Part shown: positions 35,705-43,725 of the stretch, piece by piece | Numbering within the stretch: position 1 is the first letter of the stretch | Layout: every line of letters begins with the position of its first letter | Assembly: GCF_031119335.1 (NCBI RefSeq) | Contig: NZ_JAVHXT010000008.1 | Span: 1 to 64,000, forward strand | DNA length: 64,000 nucleotides | DNA from: Pedobacter sp. | GTDB lineage: Bacteria > Bacteroidota > Bacteroidia > Sphingobacteriales > Sphingobacteriaceae | Direction: 5' to 3' | Position numbers and translations under genes: made by a program | Notes under the pieces: model-generated | What the model was told of the DNA's origin: nothing | The model's database searches: none | What the model saw: the letters and a program-made list of their open reading frames with translations, nothing else

Positions 35705-36151
35705 ATGAAAATTAAAATAATTGGATTTATGTTGATTTGCGTATATGCAAATATTCTAAAAGCTCAGACAGATTTAAACAGAGATGCGGCGAAAGCTTAT
35801 GCAAAAGGTGGAGGAGGTGCCGCAACAAACGATAAACTCTATACCAAATATATACAACTAATAGATGCAGAAACTAAAACACCGATCGCCAATCGTTACG
35901 TTACCTTCTATAAAAAAGTTACCGCATTAGGCGCTGGAAAATCAGACGAAAAAGGATATGTAAAGTTTGGGATGCGAAACAGCAATTACTACAACAAAGT
36001 AACAATAGATATAAATCCTAATGCCAATGACCCTCAAAATCCTTTCAGAAATAAAACAGTATATATAGCTTTAAACAATGGCGCAATAGTTTTTCCTTCT
36101 AAAAAAGAGGTAAAAGATACTATAAAGATTTATGTAAATAAGGCAAAATAA
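35705..36151 (+). CDS. Hypothetical secreted protein with a transthyretin-like region
   Basis: A 148-residue exported protein (signal about 1-20, ending LKAQ). A Gly-rich spacer KAYAKGGGGAATND (29-42) is followed by a beta-rich part with IDAETKTPIANRYVTFYK and SDEKGYVKFG, the layout of carboxypeptidase-regulatory/CNA-B-like domains, which usually form a small Ig-like sandwich. Its stop is 14 bases before the next gene, a TonB-receptor-like barrel without such a domain, so the two may act together. No named family is recognised. Confidence 0.72.
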   Translation: MKIKIIGFMLICVYANILKAQTDLNRDAAKAYAKGGGGAATNDKLYTKYIQLIDAETKTPIANRYVTFYKKVTALGAGKSDEKGYVKFGMRNSNYYNKVTIDINPNANDPQNPFRNKTVYIALNNGAIVFPSKKEVKDTIKIYVNKAK

Positions 36152-36165
36152 TTTTCCACACCTTT

Positions 36166-38286
36166 ATGGACAAATACTTCTGCCTTATTTTCCTCAGTTT
36201 ACTTTTATGGTCTACCATATTAAATGCCCAAGAGAAAAAACCCATTGAGCTAAATACCGTAACCGTTAAAGGCAGCAGGAAACCATTAAAAGAAAGTGCC
36301 AAAGGGGCTATCTTAGATATCACCAAAATACCAGATTATAAACTACTTACCCTTGCCGAAATTTTAAGCCATATACCTGGTATAGAAGTTAACAGCAATA
36401 CCATTAGCTACATGGGCAGGCAGCTAAGCCTCATGCGAGATGGCGTTAACGTTGCAGGGTTTGACCAACAAATAGCTAATAGTTTAAACACGGGCAATAC
36501 ACATAATGCCTACACTAAAATAGAGCTTAACCTCTACAACCTTAAAACAGAAGGGCCCACATTGAGCTTTGTAGCTCCAAAATACGATGAAGGTTACTTT
36601 GGTAATATAGGAGGCAATACAGGCACCAATAACAGCATGTTAATGAGTGGGTTAAGCATAAGCAAGCAAAAACACCTGCTAAATATTAACATTATGGGCA
36701 TGTTGCAGTATGCGCCTAATACCACAAGCTATATAGATACCAAGTTTGCCCAAACCCAAACCAACGATATCAGAAATGTGGAAAATGAAGGCTTGAAAAT
36801 GGGTAGCGGCAGCCTCAGTTTAAGCGATAGTTATTTTGTTAATTCCCAAAACACCATTAATGCCTCTGTGAGTTCTAATTTTAGGAACACGCTGTATAAA
36901 GTAAACACGTACCTACGCCAATACCAAGCAGGTGCGCTAAAAAATGAGGCTAATACCTCATTAGAAAACAGTACTGGCTTTTGGCAAAGTCCTAGCTATA
37001 GTAGCAAGCTAAGCTATGTTTATAAGCCTAAAGCTAAAACAGAACAAACAAAAAGGTTTGATATTAGTTTAGAATACGACAACAGCCAGTTTGAGCAAAT
37101 AACCGATGCCCACGCCCAATCTTTACTTAGCCCCTTTATACCAAATAGCATTTACACCAGTACCAACCAGAACAAAAAATCGAATATTTTTGGTTTGGTT
37201 GGCTACGAGTACACCCATCAAAAATTAGGCGGTTTCGAGGTGGTAGCCCGGTATTTTCACAGAGAAAATCAAGACAATTACGGTTATAACTATCAAACAG
37301 ATGCTAATGGCAATAGAGATGAAATTCTACAAGAAAATCATATCGCCTACAATTATGCTGCTATATTAGCCAGTTGGGATAAAAGCTTTAAAGATTTCTC
37401 TGTAAGAGCTGTTCTTAAGCAAGATTACAGCAGCGACTATATTTCAAGTATAAAAGGCCGAGACAATTTTCGCTTTAGCACTTTTTCGCCTTACCTATCT
37501 CTTTTTAAAACATTAAAAGTGGGTAACTTGCGTTTCGAGGCCAAATACAGCCAGCGCCGCCCAGAGTTAAGCAGCATGTCTAACGTGGTAGATTACGGTG
37601 CCCAGTTTAACACTTCCAACTTTCAAACCGTGGGAAACCCATTCTTAAAGCCTTCAAAATCTTTGCTTTTATCCAACATTTACACTACAAGTGTTAAATC
37701 GGTAAGTATTATTCTTACCACCGAATATGAAAACGTTGCAGATGCTATCTCTAGCTACCAAACTACAGATGGAAATATCAGGATGAGAACCTATCGTAAT
37801 TTGGCCAAACGCAACGACTACACCGCCAATTTATCATTAAATTTTTACCTGTTTCCACGTTTTACGGTTCAACTGTATAGTAACAACATTTTTAACTACT
37901 TTAAAGTAACCGAGCAAGAAAAAACCAACGCCTACAGATGGGGCAATGGTATACGCCTATCGTACACGCCGCTACCCAACATACGCTTAGGCACCAACTT
38001 TGGTTTAACGGGCGGTGGTAGTTTCCAATCTAAAACAAAGGCGCAATTTAATTCGGGCTTTAGTGTGGCTTCTAACATCGGAAAAGTTAATTTCAACCTG
38101 AGCGTTAACAATTTTCACCAGCCTTACTTCAACAATTACAATTGGGTAGATGCAAATGGCTACGAAGCTTACACCAAAAGCCGTAGTAGAAGAATATTGG
38201 GAAGCCTAAACGTAAGCTATTCTTTTGGAAAGGTAACCAAACGAGCTAACGTTCCGGGTAAACAAATCACTAAAGATGATATATAG
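36166..38286 (+). CDS. TonB-dependent receptor-like outer-membrane barrel
   Basis: A 706-residue outer-membrane protein with signal 1-21 (ending LNAQ). A short plug (about 28-130) has ELNTVTVKGSRKP and the LAEILSHIPGIEVNSN segment, followed by a beta-barrel (about 200-706) of alternating aromatic strands. It lacks the usual N-terminal carboxypeptidase-like domain; the preceding small gene may supply one. Barrel strands end in a KVTKRANVPGKQ tail rather than the usual terminal Phe. It ends 2 bases before the convergent anti-sigma gene. Ligand unknown. Confidence 0.88.
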   Translation: MDKYFCLIFLSLLLWSTILNAQEKKPIELNTVTVKGSRKPLKESAKGAILDITKIPDYKLLTLAEILSHIPGIEVNSNTISYMGRQLSLMRDGVNVAGFDQQIANSLNTGNTHNAYTKIELNLYNLKTEGPTLSFVAPKYDEGYFGNIGGNTGTNNSMLMSGLSISKQKHLLNINIMGMLQYAPNTTSYIDTKFAQTQTNDIRNVENEGLKMGSGSLSLSDSYFVNSQNTINASVSSNFRNTLYKVNTYLRQYQAGALKNEANTSLENSTGFWQSPSYSSKLSYVYKPKAKTEQTKRFDISLEYDNSQFEQITDAHAQSLLSPFIPNSIYTSTNQNKKSNIFGLVGYEYTHQKLGGFEVVARYFHRENQDNYGYNYQTDANGNRDEILQENHIAYNYAAILASWDKSFKDFSVRAVLKQDYSSDYISSIKGRDNFRFSTFSPYLSLFKTLKVGNLRFEAKYSQRRPELSSMSNVVDYGAQFNTSNFQTVGNPFLKPSKSLLLSNIYTTSVKSVSIILTTEYENVADAISSYQTTDGNIRMRTYRNLAKRNDYTANLSLNFYLFPRFTVQLYSNNIFNYFKVTEQEKTNAYRWGNGIRLSYTPLPNIRLGTNFGLTGGGSFQSKTKAQFNSGFSVASNIGKVNFNLSVNNFHQPYFNNYNWVDANGYEAYTKSRSRRILGSLNVSYSFGKVTKRANVPGKQITKDDI

Positions 38287-38288
38287 GC

Positions 38289-39017
38289 CTACAACTTCCT
38301 CAACAACTTTTGCGCCTTCTCATACTGCACCGCCCCATCAGGAATTTTCTCTAACCAAAACTTGGTATCTGCTTTTTTATCCTCTTTCAAATAACTCATG
38401 GCCATGGCATAAGCCGCATCGTATTTATAAACCGATTGGCCTTTAAACAAATCTTCTAACAACAACCTACCTTTAGCAACCTCATTGGTTTCTAACAAAC
38501 TTACCCCGTAATAATAAGCCACCATTGCATTTGCGGGGTCGGTAGTGTTCAGTTTCTCTAAAGCAACCTTTGCTTCGTTATATTTTTTAGCGTTAAACAA
38601 CGCCGCTGCCTTATCCAATTCGCTTACTTCTGCGCCACGTTCGGCAACACTCATTTGAGGGGCAGTGTTATATTGCTCGTACAAATCGCCTTTCCACGGT
38701 GCCCAAATTAACATACCCAACACCAAAACCGCAGCCACGCCCGAAACCCAACGCAGGTAATCGCTTAACTTCACTACCTTTGGTTGCTCGGCAGCGAACT
38801 GTTCCCTATTTAAGGTTTGCAAAGTGCCCAGCAAAGCATTTCGTCCAGCATCGTCCGAAAGTTCCATTTGCAAACTGCTATGGATATCGTAATAATCTGC
38901 CAGATATTGCTTTAACTCCTCATCTTGCGTCAATAGGTTTTCGAACTCCAAGCGTTCAGCTTCGTCCAAATCTCCCTCCACATATTGAGCAGTCCATAAA
39001 ATTTTGTCCTCAGTCAT
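38289..39017 (-). CDS. Anti-sigma-like membrane protein with TPR repeats
   Basis: A 242-residue protein. The cytoplasmic N part (about 1-90) is acidic and helical (LWTAQYVEGDLDEAERLEF), resembling zinc-free anti-sigma domains of Bacteroidota. A single membrane segment (about 91-106, SGVAAVLVLGMLIWAPW) is followed by a periplasmic TPR-like region (about 135-240, with AALFNAKKYNEAKVALEKL and NAMVAYYYGVSLLE). The ATG overlaps the stop of the ECF sigma gene upstream by 8 bases, so the two are translationally coupled and presumably form a sigma/anti-sigma pair. Confidence 0.82.
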   Translation of the reverse strand: MTEDKILWTAQYVEGDLDEAERLEFENLLTQDEELKQYLADYYDIHSSLQMELSDDAGRNALLGTLQTLNREQFAAEQPKVVKLSDYLRWVSGVAAVLVLGMLIWAPWKGDLYEQYNTAPQMSVAERGAEVSELDKAAALFNAKKYNEAKVALEKLNTTDPANAMVAYYYGVSLLETNEVAKGRLLLEDLFKGQSVYKYDAAYAMAMSYLKEDKKADTKFWLEKIPDGAVQYEKAQKLLRKL

Positions 39018-39573
39018 TTTTTCTATCGATTAATTTAACCAAGCTCGCCATACATTCCGATTTCTTTTTTCTCAAATAACCATACGTAACGCCCAAAGCT
39101 TCCGCTACTTTTTCCTGCGCTTCGCCTTTCATGCTCCATCTAATGATTTCCTTACAGCGTTCGCCCAGTTTTTCAAAGGCCTTTAAAAATAATGCCGACT
39201 GTTCCTTTTGCGCTTCCAAAACTTCGGCCTGTTCAAATGTATCCTCGCCAATATGTAATAAATCGTCTTCGCTTTTTGTTACCGGGCTTATCGATTTTTT
39301 TTTCAATTCGTTAAGCCACTTGCGTTTACAAACCAACAGCAAAAATGGCTCAAATGGACAGGTAAGCTCTAAATTCTTGTATTTAGCCTGGTTGTAAATA
39401 TCTACCAAAGCCTCCTGAAAAATATCTGCGGCATCGTCGGCACTGCCATTGTTAAACAAAACGAACGACTTTACCTTTCCCGCACATTTCTTATAAATTT
39501 CGTTTACCAAAGCTACCTCATTGTTCAGCAGCGCAGTCACATAACGTTGGTCTTCATGTACTTTTTTGGTCAT
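39010..39573 (-). CDS. ECF RNA polymerase sigma factor
   Basis: A 187-residue ECF sigma factor. Region 2 has GSADDAADIFQEALVDIYNQ and an FLLLVCKRKWLNELKKK segment. Region 4 (about 130-180) has CKEIIRWSMKGEAQEKVAEA, then LGVTYGYLRKKKSECM. Not paired with a SusC gene in the usual order; instead the downstream partner is the TPR anti-sigma gene, which it overlaps by 8 bases. The regulon is unknown. Confidence 0.9.
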   Translation of the reverse strand: MTKKVHEDQRYVTALLNNEVALVNEIYKKCAGKVKSFVLFNNGSADDAADIFQEALVDIYNQAKYKNLELTCPFEPFLLLVCKRKWLNELKKKSISPVTKSEDDLLHIGEDTFEQAEVLEAQKEQSALFLKAFEKLGERCKEIIRWSMKGEAQEKVAEALGVTYGYLRKKKSECMASLVKLIDRKND

Positions 39574-39698
39574 CTACGGGTTGATTTACCTAAAAGTAGA
39601 ATTTATTGCGGGAAACTAAAAAAGTTTTGATTTATTATTAGAAAAGCACTGACAGAAACACAAGCAACCAATAGTCCCAGTTTCGCTCATAGTCCTCC

Positions 39699-39887
39699 CC
39701 CGATAAAATCCTATCGTGTGGACACATCTCGTTCCTCCCCCTTGAATCCCCTCCGAAAATCGGAGTAAACTCTCCAAAGGGGGACACACTGTGCCTCAGC
39801 ATTTTGCATATCCCCCTCTCCGAGGGGGCAGGGGGAGGAAATTGACATTTGCTAATATTTGTGTCCACACGATAGGATAAAATCGGG
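39699..39887 (-). mobile_element. MITE-like element, copy B
   Basis: A 189-base element with terminal inverted repeats. The left end is CCCGATAAAATCCTATCGTG (then TGGACAC). The right end, as reverse complement, is CCCGATTTTATCCTATCGTG (then TGGACAC), so 24 of 27 positions agree. It is the inverse-oriented relative of copy A at 7935-8120. The internal part carries the same purine-rich/pyrimidine-rich block. No protein is encoded; a long open frame on the minus strand here is only a by-product of the element. Confidence 0.8.
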
Positions 39888-40051
39888 ATGCGGGCTAATC
39901 CGCTCAATTGGGTTTAGCACACTTAAACCTGTGCACAACACTTGCAAAATAAACCCGGTAGCAGCGGTACCGATTTTATCGGTTTAGCGAATAACGGGGC
40001 TATCGCAACCTAGCAGCAGAAAAACTGCTTTCCTGATTTCAATTAATCAGA
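39888..40051. repeat. Hairpin-rich intergenic stretch after MITE copy B
   Basis: Between the element and the end of the TetR gene lie two short symmetrical hairpins: ACCGAT/ATCGGT around TTT, and AGCAG/CTGCT around AAAAA near 40010-40026. The second could end the minus-strand pheS-lipoprotein-tetR transcript. No coding sequence is seen in this part, and none in the 125 bases (39574-39698) on the other side of the element. Confidence 0.4.
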
Positions 40052-40627
40052 TTACAAGGCCGCTTTAACCAAATACGGCAAAATCTCTTTTTGAAAGGTT
40101 ACAAAGTTTTTGCGTACATCGGCATCGCTTACAGAGGTAAAAGCGAAAGAGAAAACGATGCTTTTACTAGCCTTCAGCAAAAATGCCAATCCGCCACGTT
40201 TAGCAGGGTTATTCTTAAAGTGATCTAACTCTAGGTAGGCAGATAATAAAAGCGCCTCTAATTGGTCTGACAGATGTTTTAAAAACTCCTGAGAGTTTGC
40301 GTTTTCACGAACAAAATCCCAACCTATAAATTCGTTGCAAACCGTGAAAGACAAGCGGCAGGTTTTCATCACCAATGCCTTTAAATGTTCTTCTTCGCTG
40401 GTAAATTGCGCTTTGTTAGATAAAATTCCGTGAAGGTTCACATCTAGATAATCCATCAAAATAAAATCGAGTATCTGCTCTTTGCTTTCGAAATATTTAT
40501 AGATCGTAGCTTTTGCAATGCGTGCCTTCTTAGCAATTTCGTTAACACTGGTTTTGTGATAACCATACTTCCTAAACAGCTCTTTGGCAGCTCTAAGTAT
40601 ACTTTCTTTTATTTTTTCTGGTTCCAT
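40052..40627 (-). CDS. TetR/AcrR-family transcriptional regulator
   Basis: A 191-residue repressor-like protein. The N-terminal HTH (about 8-55) has the typical KYGYHKTSVNEIAKKARIAK and a following ATIYKYFESKEQIL block. A helical ligand-binding domain fills the rest. The ATG overlaps the stop of the preceding lipoprotein gene by one base, so it is co-translated with it. The regulated gene is unclear: there is no efflux pump or enzyme next to it apart from the lipoprotein and pheS. Confidence 0.9.
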   Translation of the reverse strand: MEPEKIKESILRAAKELFRKYGYHKTSVNEIAKKARIAKATIYKYFESKEQILDFILMDYLDVNLHGILSNKAQFTSEEEHLKALVMKTCRLSFTVCNEFIGWDFVRENANSQEFLKHLSDQLEALLLSAYLELDHFKNNPAKRGGLAFLLKASKSIVFSFAFTSVSDADVRKNFVTFQKEILPYLVKAAL

Positions 40628-41028
40628 TAATTTCTAACTTGTATAGTACCGCCAGCTATGGCAACACTATATCTTTTCAGTGCAATTTTTGCAGGTGATT
40701 TTTGTGGACTACCATCTAGCAATAAGAATTTAGCTCCAGTGCACGGATCGATAGCGGTAATCCCATTATCCTCAGGCTCTACTGCACAAGCTTTTTCTGG
40801 ATTAACCGTGCTACAACGATCAAAAGCTACATATCCATTGAAAGTTTTAACAATCATTAAACCAGCTACGCCTTTATTTGGCACCAATAAAACGTTATTA
40901 GTTGCAGTAATCCCAAATTCAACAATGGTGACGTTATGAGTTACAGGATAATCGGGCACAAAGTTTTCTTCCTTTCCACAAGATGTAAAAAGCAGAAAAA
41001 CTAATGCTATGCCCAATATTTTTCTCAT
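40627..41028 (-). CDS. Rieske-like lipoprotein without iron-sulfur ligands
   Basis: A 133-residue lipoprotein (lipobox TSC, Cys17). The C-terminal two-thirds follows the Rieske fold order: a strand with VAFDRCST (68-74), then IDPCTGAKFLLLDGS (93-107), then an S-P-A-K-I-A-L-K-R-Y-S-V end. In true Rieske proteins the two boxes are C-x-H and C-P-C-H-G-S; here both His are Thr (Thr74 and Thr97) and the first Cys of the second box is Asp, so a 2Fe-2S cluster cannot form in the usual way. It is read out from pheS (3-base gap) and overlaps tetR by one base. Confidence 0.7.
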   Translation of the reverse strand: MRKILGIALVFLLFTSCGKEENFVPDYPVTHNVTIVEFGITATNNVLLVPNKGVAGLMIVKTFNGYVAFDRCSTVNPEKACAVEPEDNGITAIDPCTGAKFLLLDGSPQKSPAKIALKRYSVAIAGGTIQVRN

Positions 41029-41031
41029 TCT

Positions 41032-42072
41032 TTATATTGTAGCCGATTGATATTGTTTTAAGAAACGTACATCGTTCTCAGAGAACAAGCGTAAATCTTT
41101 AATTTCGAATTTAAGGTTAGCGATACGTTCAATACCCATTCCGAACGCAAAACCGCTATATTTTTTACTGTCGATACCACAATTTTCCAACACATTAGGA
41201 TCTACCATTCCGCAGCCTAAAATTTCTACCCAACCACTGCCTTTGCACATTTGGCAACCAGCACCTTTACAGATACTGCAAGAAATATCCATCTCGGCGC
41301 TTGGCTCTGTAAACGGAAAGTATGATGGCCGGAAACGTACCTTGGTACCTTCTCCATATAACTCTTGAACGAAATAGAACAAGGTTTGTTTCAAATCTGC
41401 AAATGAAACTTTCTCGTCTACATACAAACCTTCTACTTGATGGAAAAAGCAGTGCGCTCTTGCAGAAATGGCTTCGTTACGGTACACACGACCTGGCATT
41501 AAGGCTCTAAATGGTGGCTGACCAGCTTCCATCATTCGCACCTGTACCGAGGATGTGTGCGTACGCAAAGCGATGTCACCTTTTTCTCCCCCTTTTTTGA
41601 TGAAGAACGTATCTTGCATATCTCTTGCTGGGTGTTCTTCTGGGAAGTTTAAAGCAGAGAAATTGTGCCAATCGTCTTCAATTTCAGGACCTTCGGCAAC
41701 GCTAAAACCCAATTTATTGAAGATTTCTATGATTTCTCTTCTTACAATTGCCAATGGATGACGCGTACCCAATTCAAAACCTTCACCCGGAAGTGTTAGG
41801 TCTAATTGATTGCCTTCTGCAGTATCTTGAGAAGCGGAAATAGTTTCATTTAACGTTTGGTATTTAGCTTCTGCCAATTGTTTAAATTGGTTCAGCACTT
41901 TACCTAAAGTTCTTTTCTCTTCTGGAGAAACCGCCTTAAATTCATCAAAAATATCTTTAATGATGCCTTTGGTACCTAAGAAACGGATTCTAAATTGTTC
42001 CAGCTCTGCTGCATTAGTGGTAGAAAACGCATTAATTTCCTCGGTGTACTGCGTTATTTGGTCTTGTAACAT
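41032..42072 (-). CDS. pheS: Phenylalanine-tRNA ligase alpha subunit
   Basis: A 346-residue class II aminoacyl-tRNA synthetase catalytic subunit. It shows the N-terminal coiled-coil region (about 1-85), motif 2 region YRNEAISARAHCFFHQVEGLYVD, the F-x-P-S-Y-F-P-F-T-E-P-S block and motif 3 GFAFGMGIERIANLKF. A C-x2-C-x4-C-x2-C zinc-like cluster, SCSICKGAGCQMCKGSG, is inserted before the GWVEILGCGMV block, as in many pheS. The open frame could start at GTG 42087, but ATG 42072 fits the family. A TATATTTG box lies only 4 bases before the ATG on the minus strand, so a leaderless or near-leaderless message is possible. pheT is not adjacent. Confidence 0.95.
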   Translation of the reverse strand: MLQDQITQYTEEINAFSTTNAAELEQFRIRFLGTKGIIKDIFDEFKAVSPEEKRTLGKVLNQFKQLAEAKYQTLNETISASQDTAEGNQLDLTLPGEGFELGTRHPLAIVRREIIEIFNKLGFSVAEGPEIEDDWHNFSALNFPEEHPARDMQDTFFIKKGGEKGDIALRTHTSSVQVRMMEAGQPPFRALMPGRVYRNEAISARAHCFFHQVEGLYVDEKVSFADLKQTLFYFVQELYGEGTKVRFRPSYFPFTEPSAEMDISCSICKGAGCQMCKGSGWVEILGCGMVDPNVLENCGIDSKKYSGFAFGMGIERIANLKFEIKDLRLFSENDVRFLKQYQSATI

Positions 42073-42255
42073 GTGCCAAATATACACGATTTTATCTTAT
42101 GTTTTTGTCAAAGCGAGTTCAAAAACCAAGTTAGTCATAGAATAAATACGTAAAATGAACCGAGAGTTGGTTTTGGTTATTGGAAGTTGAAATAAATACC
42201 ATAAGTAGCAAAGTCAAAAACCAAGCGCTAAATATTGTTAATTAATACAAAAGCT

Positions 42256-42472
42256 ATGACAACATTAACCGTTCATATACCAGACAGCAAAGCTGATTTT
42301 ATTAAAAAGCTTTTAAAAGAGCTTGATGTAAAGGTTGAGAGCGTTGAAAGCGCCCAAGAATAAAAAAGAAAATCACCTACCTAATAAGGAAACGATTAAG
42401 GCTATCGAAGACGCTAGAAGTGGCAAAACGACACGCATAACAGATTTCAAAGCTTTTTTTGAGAAAATTTGA
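42256..42472 (+). pseudogene. Antitoxin gene, frameshifted
   Basis: The reading frame MTTLTVHIPDSKADFIKKLL plus 15 residues stops at 42361-42363. A continuation in the +1 frame (KKENHLPNKETIKAIEDARS, then GKTTRITDFKAFFEKI) runs to TGA at 42470-42472. Joined, these give a RelB/DinJ-like antitoxin of about 72 residues: an N-terminal dimerisation part and a C-terminal toxin-binding tail. The break lies in an A-rich run (AATAAAAAAGAAAA), consistent with loss of one base. It overlaps the toxin start. A sequencing error in the A-run cannot be excluded. Confidence 0.65.
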
Positions 42473-42724
42473 TGTACACGATAGATTATACAAATAAATT
42501 TATCAAAGATTTAAAACTCGTCAAAAAACGCTCGACAAAAGATTTTGCCCTAGTCGCCAATTTCATTGAGAACGAACTTGCATTAAAAGGCGCTAGCGGG
42601 CTCGACAAAAAATACAAGGCACATAAATTATCTGGAAATTACAAAGACAACTGGGAATGCCATATTAACCGCTGAGGCGCAAATTAAGCTTATCCGTTTA
42701 GGCAGCCACTCCGATCTCTTTTAA
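42472..42724 (+). pseudogene. RelE/YafQ-family toxin remnant
   Basis: From ATG 42472 the frame gives MYTIDYTNKFIKDLKLVKKR and continues to NYKDNWECHINR, then TGA at 42673-42675. The normal YafQ ending, IKLIRLGSHSDLF, is present in the +1 frame from about 42683 to the TAA at 42722-42724. The stretch that usually joins them, including the PDWLLIY-type catalytic strand, is missing, so this is an internal deletion of about 10 codons with a frame change. The product would lack essential residues. ATG 42472 (not the TTG at 42469) overlaps the antitoxin stop in the usual way. Confidence 0.7.
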
Positions 42725-42725
42725 T

Positions 42726-43625
42726 CTACAAATTCGCATTCAAGTAAGCCAATAACTCCACAAACACCAATTGAATACTTCCTACTGTAGTGAAACTATG
42801 ATCGGCACCTGGAATTTGTACAAACTTATTTGGCACTGCTACCTGATTTAACTTAGCGGTAAAAGCATCAAAAGTTGCCCTGTCTTGCTTTGGTAATCCC
42901 GCAACTACATTATTTTGAGGAAAAACGTTTAAGGTTGGGATTTTCTGATTGGTATTTGCTACATACAAAGGACTTATCGCTTTATAATACTGCTCGTTGG
43001 CAACGTTAACCTCGTAACCGGTGTATCGGTAACCAATTTCAAACAGTTGTGCTGGCAAGTTCTGATAATTTGGAATATCGGTGAACGTTTGATCTAAAGC
43101 TCCCGCTAAATTCACCGCCACTTTAACCTTACCCGTATTTTTAGCACCGTAACTGTAAAGCAAACCCAAAGTTGCTCCTGCGCTATGCCCAACAACGGCT
43201 ATTCTGCTCGAACTTATTTGCCATTCGCCTGCATTAGCGATCACATAATCCACTGCTGAACTCACATCGTCAACCTGATTGCTAACCAAAACGGCACTAC
43301 GTTTACGAATGTGCAAATCACTCCCATCTACCAAACGATAATTGACATTTACTACGGCAAAATTTCTTTTAACCAATTCCGTTACAATTGCAGTATAATC
43401 ACTTTTATCTCCACCTATAAAGCTGCCTCCATGTATAAATACTACTGTTTTAGTTTCCGTAGTTCTGTTTGCTGGTAAATAGACATCCATATTCTGCAAG
43501 GCGCTGGTACCATAACTTACATTCATCATTGTTTTAGCTTCCAATTGTTCTTTGTTAGATTTCTTACAAGAGGTAATTAATACCGATAAAAAAACAACAA
43601 ATACACTTCGCAGGATAATTTTCAT
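42726..43625 (-). CDS. Alpha/beta hydrolase lipoprotein (carboxylesterase-like)
   Basis: A 299-residue lipoprotein (lipobox ITSC, Cys20). The alpha/beta-hydrolase body has the oxyanion motif HGG (65-67), the nucleophile elbow GHSAG with Ser148, and a C-terminal GADHSF motif with the catalytic His; the acidic residue is probably in the segment before it. It resembles bacterial hormone-sensitive-lipase/carboxylesterase relatives (HGG in place of HGX). It would hydrolyse small esters at the envelope. Its stop abuts the toxin remnant. Confidence 0.85.
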   Translation of the reverse strand: MKIILRSVFVVFLSVLITSCKKSNKEQLEAKTMMNVSYGTSALQNMDVYLPANRTTETKTVVFIHGGSFIGGDKSDYTAIVTELVKRNFAVVNVNYRLVDGSDLHIRKRSAVLVSNQVDDVSSAVDYVIANAGEWQISSSRIAVVGHSAGATLGLLYSYGAKNTGKVKVAVNLAGALDQTFTDIPNYQNLPAQLFEIGYRYTGYEVNVANEQYYKAISPLYVANTNQKIPTLNVFPQNNVVAGLPKQDRATFDAFTAKLNQVAVPNKFVQIPGADHSFTTVGSIQLVFVELLAYLNANL

Positions 43626-43684
43626 TTTATTATTTTATTGACTACAAATCAAACGGAGCAATAGCTTAAATTATTTCGATATTT

Positions 43685-43716
43685 AAAAAAAAGGCTGAGA
43701 TTTCGAAACCTCAGCC
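43685..43716 (-). terminator. Rho-independent terminator of kbl
   Basis: On the minus strand GGCTGAGGTTTCGAAATCTC, then AGCC, forms a nearly perfect hairpin followed by eight T (43692-43685). It lies 10 bases beyond the kbl stop. Confidence 0.85.
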
Positions 43717-43725
43717 AACTTTAAA

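Noticed and set aside
39638..39907. A minus-strand open frame of 89 codons
   Set aside because: It is read across MITE copy B, including its terminal repeats, and the Pro/Gly-rich product matches no protein pattern. It is a by-product of the repeat.
42349..42372. Programmed frameshift in the antitoxin
   Set aside because: The A-run could support slippage, but the toxin downstream is also broken, so decay is the simpler reading.
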